NCBI GenBank assembly: GCA_003864495.1
Contig: ML133400.1
Span: 736,575-800,574 of the forward strand
Reading direction: 5' to 3'
Origin: Nemopilema nomurai
Lineage: Eukaryota; Cnidaria; Scyphozoa; Rhizostomeae; Rhizostomatidae
DNA: 64,000 nt
Part shown: positions 1-11,100 of the stretch, piece after piece
How the letters are laid out: each line of letters begins with the position of its first letter
Numbering within the stretch: position 1 is the stretch's first letter
Notes under the pieces: model-generated
What the model saw: only the letters and a program-made list of their open reading frames with translations
Database searches by the model: none
What the model was told of the DNA's origin: nothing
Translations under genes and position numbers: made by a program

Positions 1-2057
1 AAATGTGATATTCCGAGACAAAACATCATCACATATTAATAGTTATCAACGTTGGTCTGGCCGTCATTTGATAACACTGTACGAAGCGATTGTATAGAAA
101 CTCGAAGGCTGAGCTTGCTGGCTTTAACAAGCCATTCATTGTTGAATATCAAGATGCAGTCTTTCGCTTTGTACCGTCAAATGACATTGAATTTGGAAGG
201 TGGTGGAGACAACAACCAATTTGACAAGAGTTATTGTTTAAGCGAGCCCATTTGTTAAGCTAGAAAAGAAGCAAGTTAATTCGTGGCTTTTCTATCTAAA
301 CATTGCCCTTCGCCCGCAATTTTCTTCCTACTTATCTGTTGAACAAAGAGAAAATGCACCTCTGCCAAACCCAACAACGACGAGCCCATGCAGAAGTGTG
401 CGTCCGGTGCATCATCGTTCGCTTCTTCTGTCGCTTGCCGCCTCTGTGTTTCCCTAACTGTTGTTTACGTCATCATGCACGGCAGATATCAGAGACCAAT
501 AAACCCAGAAAATTCCACAATGATGAAGAAGGAATGGCGTGATTTGAATATTGCCCAATAATTGTAGAAGGTCGCATTCGTGAACAGGTCACCTGTATTT
601 TTCGACATATTCAACCCATCTTCGAAGCCTTGTGTGTAGTTGTGGAATTGCAGTGTTATTTTGGCATGGTTCCTTTCATTTGATCAAATGTATTAAAGTG
701 ATATAACAGGGAGGGATACAACCGCAATAATTGACTACTGTTTCATAGGGCCACTTTTGGCGGCAATCGAACCACAAAATCAAATTTGAATAGGGTAGTA
801 GTTCTCTCTTCCAAAAAGTGACCAACATAATTGCAGCATTCTATCGAGAGGCGATGATCTTGCGTGCTTGGTAGCACATTTCAGTTGATGACGTCATCTT
901 GTGAAAACAGAGGAAGAAGTTTAATGGGAAATGAAGGCATGGAATAAGCCCCGTCTTCATTCATATTGTCATGCAAAGTGCTTTAGTGCAGAAAAGAATT
1001 TGTTAAAAATATCAGTGGCAAAAACACGGAGCATTGGCTTCCTACGGCTTCAAGAAGACCTTCCTCTAATTTCTAAAAGTGATCACCCACCATACCCAAC
1101 CCCCCCAAAAGAGCTATATTTATCTCACAGAGAAGACTGCAGCTTTTTCTAAAATTCTGATCTTGCAGATCCGTTCTCCAAATCTTCTGATTCTTTTTCA
1201 TTTTCGTGGCCCTGATAGGAATGCCGCCTCGCGGCCATCATACGGACCGAGTAGCGTTTTTGATGGAACTGCCAATATTTGAAGCTCTAGAAGTGGTTGG
1301 GCTGTAATGAGTTGGTCTTATACACTTGCTTTTGTTTTGGGTCAATTACCCCTCGTGGCATTCCTTAATGAGCCTAATCTATTGCAAGGCCGGTCAATAT
1401 CAGAGGTTTGCACTCAGAAGTCATAAAAGCATAAAAGGACATAAGAGCAAAGCAGTTCATACCACGGCTGTTTATTGCAGCTTGAGTTGCAGAAATCATT
1501 GGGGCCCTTGCCTCCCCGTTACCTGTTGTTTACCAATAGAAAAAGCTATCTGATGTTCAATGCCAGGAAATATCAAAGTGATCTTTTTGCGACGCCATTA
1601 CAGCAGCATTATTAATCGCCCTTTCTCGACTGTCTATTTCACTCTGTTTTGAACCTCACTACTGCACTCAAAGGGGCACAAACCTTAATACCCATGCTGA
1701 ATTCCCCTCCTGCGTAACACCAGAACCATGTCTCTTGCCATAATAATGAACCGCTTCTTTCCATTGCGAGAATTCTAAGGTGCGAGGTTGTTGCACGATC
1801 TTAGGTTTGCATTATACTGTGGAAATTAACTTTATTTATCCACAATTCACCGTAGCCATACAACCAAAGCGTGCATTAAGTAAGCGTTTATAAGATTTGC
1901 GCTTCTCGCCTTTCAAACCTAAAAAAGGTTGCAAATAAAACTAACGCAAAGACACAACAATAATAATCGTCAAATACACTTCAACAAGTATTTGAATCAG
2001 CAGATAAGAAAAATGAAAACCATTTTGCATTTGGAGCCAGTTTGGAGCTGGCAGTTG
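1..2057. other. No supported gene; 5' flank
   Basis: I see no exon chain or recognisable protein here. Short open frames exist on both strands, but none has splice context or family resemblance. A perfect palindromic CRE-type octamer (TGACGTCA) lies at 889-896; with no promoter identified its meaning is unknown. The missing 5' exons of the downstream adhesion GPCR could lie here or outside the window. Confidence 0.5.
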
Positions 2058-2782
2058 TATGTCATTTTGCATCATGTCATGCATGTCATTTTGCTTCATG
2101 TCATGTATGTCATTTTGCTTCATGTCATGTATGTCATTTTGCTTCATGTCATGTATGTCATTATGCTTCATGTCATGTATGTCATTATGCTTCATGTCAT
2201 GTATGTCATTTTGCTTCATGTCATGTATGTCATTATGCTTCATGTCATGTATGTCATTTTGCTTCATGTCATGTATGTCATTATGCTTCATGTCATGTAT
2301 GTCATTATGCTTCATGTCATGTATGTCATTATGCTTCATGTCATGTATGTCATTATGCTTCATGTCATGTATGTCATTTTGCTTCATGTCATGTATGTCA
2401 TTATGCTTCATGTCATGTATGTCATTATGCTTCATGTCATGTATGTCATTTTGCTTCATGTCATGTATGTCATTATGCTTCATGTCATGTATGTCATTAT
2501 GCTTCATGTCATGTATGTCATTTTGCTTCATGTCATGTATGTCATTATGCTTCATGTCATGTATGTCATTATGCTTCATGTCATGTATGTCATTTTGCTT
2601 CATGTCATGTATGTCATTATGCTTCATGTCATGTATGTCATTATGCTTCATGTCATGTATGTCATTATGCTTCATGTCATGTATGTCATTTTGCTTCATG
2701 TCATGTATGACATTATGCTTCATGCCATGTATGTCATTATGCTTCATGTCATGTATGTCATTATGCTTCATTATGTCATTAT
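2058..2782. repeat. 24-bp tandem satellite, about 30 copies
   Basis: The unit is 24 bp (CATGTCATGTATGTCATT followed by WTGCTT), repeated about 30 times. Copies differ mainly by T or A at one position, and in the centre of the array the T and A types follow a T-A-A order, giving a 72-bp higher-order period. Because 24 is divisible by three and the unit lacks stops in several frames, long open frames run through it on both strands as 8-residue periodic peptides. I treat these as by-products. Edge copies are more diverged, for example a CATCATG variant near 2070 and a truncated copy near 2770. Confidence 0.95.
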
Positions 2783-4268
2783 CAGATGGCAGCACCGTCC
2801 TAATGCCGTTGTTTTGGTGGTGCCATGGACTTTACTTTCATCCCTCTCCTTAAACAAGGCATGAAGGTTGCCTGATCACGGTCATCTACTTTTGATAATG
2901 CAAGCCATGCTTTGTCTAGCGTGATATAATGAGAAAGATGTCATTTAAATCATGTTTAGTCTCTTGTCCTATGGGGCCATGATTGTGTCACAATATCATT
3001 GAAGAACCACGGCTGGCTTCAGTCTCTTTACTGTTGCTAATGTCGCCTGGGATTTTCTCAGAAAATTGACGGACCAATGAAATAGTCTTAATAATTGAAA
3101 AGTTTCTTCTACTCTACTTTAGGTCTTTCTTCCGTTGTACCTCTGACGAAGGTCAATGAGTTGGATTTTATCAAGTACTGAGAGACCTTTTTGATTTTGC
3201 ACCAAGGCAGTTCCCACAGCACAGCGTGTTTTGGGATCCTTGTCATCAGTTGGAAAAGCATTGTATGATTCACTTTCTTTCCTGGTGGAGATACTGTCAT
3301 GCGTCATCCATTTGATTAATAGTGTAATTAGTTACTAATTTCCTTCATTACCGACGTCAATTCAATTTCAATGGAAAAAGAAACAGATAGTGTGTTTCTT
3401 GGTGAAAACAAACAGTTTTAGCATTTAAGGGGGCCCCTCTGGCCAAATTTTATCGTATGATTAACAGTGCTTGACTCTTTAAGAGTCTTTTTGAGATTAA
3501 TATACTGTGTCTGCAACCGTTGACACGATGTCTCGCAAAAGAACAAAAAATATAGAGTTTCTCAGTGGTCGCTTCAATAGTCCCGCCGACGTTGTGAATA
3601 ATATCAATTTAGTGTCATTTAAGAAAGTTGCATTTCACGTTTTATGAACTCGTTCCTAGCTGGAGTTTCAATGTACTGCCGAAAGGCACGGAGCCGGTAC
3701 TGAGAGACACTGAGGAGGGATTGCTGAATTGTGGCTGACCATGCCAACGGTTGCAGCCATCGAGACAGTGTAATGAGGGCCCTGTTTGTTATAGCATGCT
3801 CCCAAAATGACGAAATTGTCCAAGGATCCAGTGAATAGAATATTTGTGGGAGTAGGCTTAAAACTTAAGGGTAGACGGAGCATTATAGAAAGTGCAGAAT
3901 CTTCCTCTGTTGTCAATCGTTTAAATGCCAGGCGGATTGTTTCTCGTTTAATTCTATTCGGACCGCATGAGAATGGAGCTGCACCTTTGTCGAGAAGCTG
4001 CTCTTTGCCAAGTTCTCTGTTATCTTTTAGTTTAGTTGAAGCTGATAGAAAGTGTCAGACGACTTTGGTGAGGTACGATTACAGCTTAGTGTTGGGTCAT
4101 TGGCGTTAAGCGGGCGATTACTGCATTTGATCGATATAACATTCAAGGCTCGGCTCAATAATTCTAGTTGCCTTTCGAAAATTCAATCAACGAATAGCTC
4201 AAAAAATGAGTGAGTGGCTGCTAAAACTTCCCATTCACTAGCATTCACTTACTCAAGCATTAACCTCA
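2783..4268. other. Non-coding, with protein-like fragments
   Basis: No gene can be assembled. The reverse strand at 3119-3307 reads as an ordinary soluble protein segment ending with the residues LRQRYNGRKT and a stop. Its composition is protein-like and it could be a terminal exon or a transposon remnant, but I do not recognise the family and see no convincing upstream exon. A second reverse-strand open stretch at 3668-3916 is less convincing. Confidence 0.3.
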
Positions 4269-4362
4269 GACGCGGTTTGTAGGCCGCTGCATCTCGTTAC
4301 ACGGCGCGGTTTGTGGGCCGCTGCATCTCGTTACACGGCGCGGTTTGTAGGCCGCTGCATCT
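4269..4362. repeat. 34-bp tandem repeat, 3 copies
   Basis: Three copies of a GC-rich 34-bp unit beginning CGCGGTTTGTAGGCCGCTGC start at 4271, 4305 and 4339. Copies differ by one or two bases and the last diverges at its 3' end. The unit contains a small inverted pair (GCGG...CCGC), so single strands could form a hairpin. It is much more GC-rich than its surroundings. Confidence 0.85.
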
Positions 4363-4750
4363 AGTAAACGAGTATAAGTTTACCGAGCTCCAGGACTCCA
4401 GGAAACCAGGCTGCGCTTCCCAGGCATCGATTTGCGAATTGTTACACAAGACACTGCAACAAAGTTCTGGTAAATGAGGCATTAAAGCAGTAAAGATCTT
4501 TACGAATGAAAACGACCCTTCTCGTAACTGCGCTTGCGCCAGATGTTGCCATAGTTGCAGAACGACATGAGGGCCAGGAGAGATATCGGAAAGTACAATG
4601 ATGCAAAGGACATGGAGCCTTGAAGCAGTGGATCGAGGTGATTCTGTTCCGGGGCCATATTTGTGCCTCACCTGTCAAAGTGATACTTTTTCCGAATGCA
4701 AGACAGATTTTGTGTGCATTGACTGTGCAGCTGCAATTTTATATGCTTTA

Positions 4751-5400
4751 GGCCTAGTTTATACTGCAAATTGTCACAGCAGCGAATTGTTGCGACTGAA
4801 AAAGGCATTTCAAAACCAAACGCGAATTTTGCAGTCAAATTCGCCAAGCCCTGCCAAATTTCGAGCGAATTTAAAGATTAAATGCGGGTTGATTTTATAC
4901 TGCGCATTTTTGGCGCAGCGAATTGAATAGCAACGGAATTTTTCTTTTAAGGAGCATGCGCATTGATCTATAATCAAACATTTGGCGGCAAAACAAAGAT
5001 GGCGCGGTGCAGAAGGATGGCTTCAAAATTGGAGGAAAGAGAAGACGATGCAAGTATATTTAGTGATGGGGGTTTTTTCTGGAAGCGTTTCAGTTTGGAG
5101 AGAATAAAACAGTAAAAGTCGGGCGACAAGAGAAAGGCAGCAGAAGGGAACGGAGCTAGGAACTCTTTGTCTTAGGCCTTGCCTGAGAAGCAACCGAAGA
5201 AAAGTGTGGATCGTGAAGCAGCCTAGCAAGATGAATGCATTGATGAGGTTGTTGACATCATTTCTGAGAGTGACTAATATCGCAAAACAGATTTTTACAA
5301 GCAACAAATCATTCAAAAACACAGAAATTTAATAGAAAGTTGTCGAAGAAGTAACAGAATGCTTGGAAGTGAGATACAGGAAGTTTACTAGGCACGTAAG
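4751..5400 (+). mobile_element. Decayed PIF/Harbinger-like element (right end not found)
   Basis: The left edge GGCCTAGTTTATACTGC follows a TTA (4748-4750), the usual Harbinger target triplet, and resembles the terminus of the better-preserved element at 11024. A TTTATACTGC motif recurs internally near 4893, as in subterminal repeats. From the ATG at about 4998 there is a short frame of Arg-rich then acidic residues, and at about 5250-5395 a helical, charged frame interrupted by stops (key residues YKQQIIQKHRNLIESC). This looks like a dead coding region. I infer a Harbinger-derived relic; the matching right terminus was not located, so the end is approximate. Confidence 0.45.
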
Positions 5401-5451
5401 AACCAAGTTTAAATCATGCACGTGGCCATCTCTGCAAGAAGGCAGTAATAC

Positions 5452-5572
5452 TCAGGCAAACAGCATCAGGCAAACAGCATCAGGCTAACAGCATCAGACA
5501 AACAGCATCAGGCAAACAGCATCAGGCTACCAGCATCAGGCTAACAGCACCAGGCAAACAGCATCAGGCTAA
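5452..5572. repeat. 14-bp minisatellite, about 8-9 copies
   Basis: Unit CAGGCAAACAGCAT, with A/T and single-base variants (CAGGCTAACAGCAT, CAGACAAACAGCAT). It lies just downstream of the decayed Harbinger-like element. Confidence 0.9.
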
Positions 5573-7595
5573 TTTCATAGAAGGTCAGAGCAAGTGGTTC
5601 AAGCAACTTTATCAATTTATCCAGTCTCACGATTTATGCAAGCCAGATCTTGGCAATGAACCTCGTCTGCTGACAGTAACAGCAGTTTATCTACATCATC
5701 AAAAGAATCTCCAAAAAACTTGTATGCACCAAAGAAAATAACAAAAGAAGGGCTAAGAAATCCAGAGGGCTTTGGTTTTTAACAAAGCTGTTGAACAAGG
5801 GTTTACTTGCGTTTTGCTCAGGAGACATTTGAGCAGGAGACATTTAAGCAGGGGACATTTGTCGTGTCCATTAAGAGGATAAGTATGCCGAACATTTTTA
5901 TTCTGGCACCACAATGCATAAAATAACAGCGATTTGTAGAGACGCGTGGTGCGCTTGGCCATTAGACCTATTAACTGCCACCAATGAATCACAATATGCT
6001 TTGCTATTTCATCTCTGAAATTTCATCCAGTGGTTGTAATGATGTAATGTGCTGACCATCGCATTGTTGCCACCAATTTATGCGAAAAATTTCAGTGCTA
6101 GACCCTTAAAAGCATTCGATGAAAGGCATTGAGTCATTATGATAGCTCAGTTAAATTGATTGGCTGTCAAGCAAACTGCACACATGATGTTTTTACCTCG
6201 CGGTTGATGTCTGATCACACGAAAGCCAGTTTATCACATGAAAACAGACAACAGCCCGTGGAAAGCCGCTATTTACCATGACTCAATGCCTTTAAGAATG
6301 CCAATATGAATTGCAAAGGACAATCTTCTTCAAATGACGTAATCAGGCTCATTACAAAGAGTCCCTTTGTTTCTGATGTTGGATCAATGATCAGGTTGTT
6401 AGGTGTTTTATTAGACAGTTAATAGCCCGTGCAGCGACGCGGAAGCCGGGGGTCTCGAGCCACGCCAGGGAATCAACGAAACATAACCAGTGCTAGCCTC
6501 GATTCCGCCCCGGCTGCCTGCTCCCAATGATATGGAGACGTTCAAGATGTTTAAGTCGGGGTTTGACCATTGTGCCCTGTGAGGCAATTTTTAGCGGCAA
6601 TTTTTCATGGTGGCAAAACGAATCATCGGCAGTACTAAGCCCTTATAATTTGATGAAAAGTAAGGGGTGATTTAATGAAATTGGGAACTGGTTTCTAGGG
6701 TGTTAAATGGTGAGTTACCATGAAATATTTCTTATCTTTCCATTTCCTTTTGATTTTTGGCAATTCGTTCATTTATTGCGACGTTTCAAGAGTAATTTAG
6801 TACCGAAGGTTGCTGCAGTGCATTTCCAACATCATCAAATAGTATTTGTAAACCGTCTATTACAACCCGATAAAGTTATCAACAACTTCTTGAATTTGAT
6901 TCGCTGCAGAATAAACTCTGGATATGACATTGTTTATGTTTTCCTCACTAACCGAGCTTTCTGACAATGCAGGGCAAAATTTTGACTGGGCCTACAATGA
7001 AAATTGACAGTTGCTCACATTTCAAAGTACGTTGTGAGTTGTTGTAGTGGATTAAAATTAATGATTCCAAAAAGCTTCTTCGGTAGGTCTTTCAATCCAC
7101 CAAACATTTGCATTGCAATATTTTTCAAAATGCTCCCCAGCAACTGTCAGCCATACAATAACCTAAAGCGCTGCAACAAATGAACAAATCGCCAAAATTC
7201 AAACGCTTACTGAAAGATGAAAGATATTTAAGACAACTCACCACTTTACACGCAAAATATCGGGGTAGAACTTCTCTAGATAAGGCTCTACTTTTCGCAG
7301 AACTATAAGGACTGGCAAACATTCTTTTTGCCACCATTAAAAGCGGCCGCAGAAGCAAATTTTGCCTCACTCTGGCGGACCGAGTTATGCATCTAGCGCT
7401 TTCGGTGCTTCGATATATTTGCCTTCTCCTTCTTTATGTCAATTTAAACTTACGAAGAAATCCATTTGTATTTAGCAGTTGTTACACCAACTAGAAATGT
7501 TTATATTTGATATTCTTGTTTACAACTGCTAGCTTGCAGTCTGGCAATATCAGTTAAATTCTTTTGAAAACGTGAACTTGCTCGTCTTTCCTCAG
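5573..7595. other. No supported gene
   Basis: The stretch contains a 15-bp triplet repeat at 5819-5861 (unit around GGAGACATTTGAGCA) and otherwise unremarkable sequence. The reverse strand near 6860-6960 has a short helical open stretch (key residues SEENINNVISRVYS) that ends in stop codons; I could not link it to any exon. Confidence 0.4.
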
Positions 7596-7631
7596 GCGTC
7601 GCCGTTGGGTTTCGAAGTCGACGTTCAATAG
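7596..7631 (+). CDS. Tentative small upstream exon of the adhesion GPCR
   Basis: A 36-nt segment has a strong acceptor (pyrimidine run then CAG) and a GTATGA donor. Read in the phase demanded by the next exon, it is open and ends with one base, exactly what the exon at 8162 needs (G+AA gives Glu). The phase match and splice sites are the only support. No exon upstream of it was found, and it could be chance. Confidence 0.2.
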   Translation, partial: ASPLGFEVDVQ

Positions 7632-8161
7632 GTATGACTATTTATTTTCCCTACTGGGTTTTGCCGTCTAGTACTTTAATTCTATAACTACGTTAACGGC
7701 ATCTTTGTTACCTCATCTTTGTTACCTATCTACTCATATAGCTGTCTATTGGATTGGTTCATATAATTATCTATTTGTCAGTATAGCTATTGTCATTCAA
7801 GCCAAGGACGCTTGCAGCACGGGGTAGAGGGTAGAGTGGGAGCAAGATGCGTCCTTTCAAACCAGCATGATACGACCGTATTATATGAAACAGCATCGGT
7901 GCATGGGCGTAGTAACGTGTTACAGTAGCCTGTACATCATAGCTCATTGCAAGCTATAAAGAAAGAGTCATTGGGAGATACTTTTCCTAGGAAATCTCGA
8001 GCAAGCTATAAATATTCATTTAGCAAAGCGCTTGCTCGACAAATAGTGCATGTAAATAAAACTATTTTGAAACATCTCAACGGGAAAGGAGCGTGTAGTT
8101 GTAAGTTTTGGAAAAAATACGTTGAATACTGTGTGACTTGAATTTTGGTCCATTTCTATAG

Positions 8162-11100
8162 AAGAATGTACAGGCAAGGAAACGACGAAAACGGTGGCTT
8201 CAGGGGTCCCGGATGGAACCGAGCTTCTTGACATGAAGAAGTACGCTTACCTTGGATCCTTCAAAAGCTCATCAATTATCGAATACAAGTACAATAGCAA
8301 GGACTTCGACACGAACAGTGACAACAACAACAGTGGAGCTGGATTTCGATGCACGAACCCGGGCTTCACCGACGAGCGAAAGTATGTGTGCATCGACAAC
8401 GACGGGAAAATAGAGATACGGGAAGGCAGCAACTTTGCAAACGTGCCCAATACGACCGAGATCTTCATAAAAGTGCGAATAAAGACTCTGAGTGTTACAG
8501 ACGAAGACTGCTCGTTCACATTCGTCGTTGGCTTTCGGCCTACCATTTCACCAATAACAAGAGCGGTTACTACAGAAGTGGTGACTACAGAAGTTGTAAC
8601 TACAGAAGTGGTGACTACAGAAGCAACAACGAAAGCTGTTACAACCAGCCCAGAGACGAATGTTATTGAGACCGTTGTGCCATCAACAAGGGCGAAAACC
8701 AGTTTTAAACCGCGCACGTTCACGAAGATAAAGAGGACTACTGTGGACCCATGTGCAGCGCCAGACATGTTGCAAGAAAACCTACAAAGATGCGCACCGA
8801 ACCACAGAAAATTGCAAAGAAGTCGTCCGGAGAATAACTCCTCCTTCGTCTATAACTTGAGCAGCACCTTTACAAAAAGGATTTGGAAGGTTTCCAATGT
8901 GGTTTTGCAAAAAAAACACAAAATATTGGACACGAATGATCATATAAAAGTGTCTCTGTATGGCGTAATTAATGCGAAGCCGAAATGGTTGAAGGACATC
9001 CAGGTCCGTCTGATGTACGGCAATAGTACGTCCGTCCCGCTGGATTCGTTTGTGCCTGAAGGTGCTTCCGCCATCATAATTCAGCTTTACAGAATGCAGG
9101 AAGTGGTCTCTATTGAGGAGAACATGATCGAAACGTACATTGCGACCTATGATTTTTGCTCGAATGCCAGCTGTTTTGTTCACTACAGGAATTGGATGAA
9201 GAACTTCAGACGGTGCAGGTCGACAGGAAATAGCAACCTCGTGATGGAGTTCCAAACCTGTTTCGGTGAGTGGATTCCTCTAAAGATGTTGACATGTTTG
9301 TTTTCCCCTGGTTGTACAACGCCCACTCCTGAACCCTTCAAGCAATAGGTATAGAAAGCGCGAAGGTGAAGCGAGCACGCGGATAATGAGACCAATAGAT
9401 AATGATAATGAGACGCCTTGTTGGGACCAAAGCGTTGGGACCAAAGCGTTGGGACCAAAGCGTGGACAAAAAGTCCATGGGCAGAAGCCCTAAGCTTGCA
9501 GGCTCATATAAGATGGTAAGATGACAACGGAATACCCCTCGACTCATAGCTGTAGCCCAATGTACCGAATATGAATTCACATGGATATCAGAAATGGTGC
9601 CGTTTTCTTGAATTGAACTTTCTGACAAACCAATTCATAAGCCTCAATTGCAATCACAATAACATTTGGGTAGAGCATGCTTAAACAGAAAGGAATCTGG
9701 ATAAAAATTCCAACAAATTTAAGAAAATTCTATTGCATTATGCAAACTATTAACTTTCATTTTCAATCCGAAACTGATGAAAGAGGATGCAGAGGAAGTA
9801 AAAGACGCTAATTCGTTTCGTGCATGTCATTGAGTCAAGTACCCCACATCAAGCGGCGCATGATATTTAGGCTGGTGCATCGGGTAAAATATCGGGTGGC
9901 ACGCCACTGAATGTGGCACACCACTGAATGTGGCACACAACTGAATGTGGCACACCACTTAATGTGGCACACCACTGAATGTGGCACACCACTGAATGTG
10001 GCACACCACTGAATGTGGCACACCACTGAATGTGGCACACCACTGAATGTGGCACACCACTGAATGTGGCACACCACTTTTGGTGGACCTTCAGGCATCG
10101 CATCAGGTCAAGGGGGTACATTAGATGTCACACCTGCTGGCACATAAGGTGATGGGTGTCGCATCATGTGTCTAGCCAGGTGGCACACATCTGGTGCCAC
10201 CTTAAATGATACATTAGGTGCCACATCAGATGACGTTAAAAAGAACCCATCTTCCTTTTCACCTATCTCTAAATGTTGTATTTCATGTAACTTACACAAA
10301 CATTCATTCAAAAAGAATTATTCTGTAGAAAATGATTGATTTATTATATCTTGCGAAAACATTAATTGATTTATTATACAGCTGTATGCCCTTCAGTAAC
10401 AAGCTTTGTTGCGTCTCTGAATGCAACATTTGCATGGCCTATTACTCGTTCGGATCATTCAGTCGTCCTGCCTTGCGGCACATTCAACGGCAATGTCACG
10501 CGCAAGTGCTCCAAACATCGAAATAAGCCAGCACAGTGGGGACCTGTTGACACCAAAGGCTGCATGACAGTGGGCCAGAGACGATCTGACGACCTGAATC
10601 AGCTTTCAAAGGTTCGAATACTTTGTTCACTTAGTTTAGTGAGAAATTTCCAGTATGATGTTTAAACAACATAATTGTTTGTTGTTTTTTAGATTGCAAC
10701 ATCTCTTCCATCTACCAAAGTTAATTGGTGTCCAGTTTAGTTGTGTAACCTAATATGACCCCATTTTTGGTTATTAGTGCAAGGCCTCTGCACCATTTTT
10801 AGCACCCCAGTTATGAAAATGTAAGAAGATATTCACCGACGTATCTTTTCACAGGGTAAAATTAGTGCCAGAAACGCCTCTGTTGCCTCACAAAAGGTAA
10901 AGAACATAACTGCAGTGGAACCCGAGTCTTTGCATGCAGCTGAACTGGAGCAGGTAACAGACCTTTTGGAGGAGCTCACTGTCTTTGCTGCAGACGAAAA
11001 GGTGCGTGCAATACAAGGCCTTAAGCCTAGTTTACACTAGCCGGCTAGTTGCTGCAACTTGTTGCAACGTACTCGTGCAGTTTACACGTTAAAAAAACAT

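Noticed and set aside
1929..2864. Long overlapping frames of 222-311 codons on + and 284 codons on - (Cys-rich or His/Asp-rich octapeptide repeats)
   Set aside because: They are by-products of a 24-bp tandem repeat, open in several frames on both strands, with no splice or start context.
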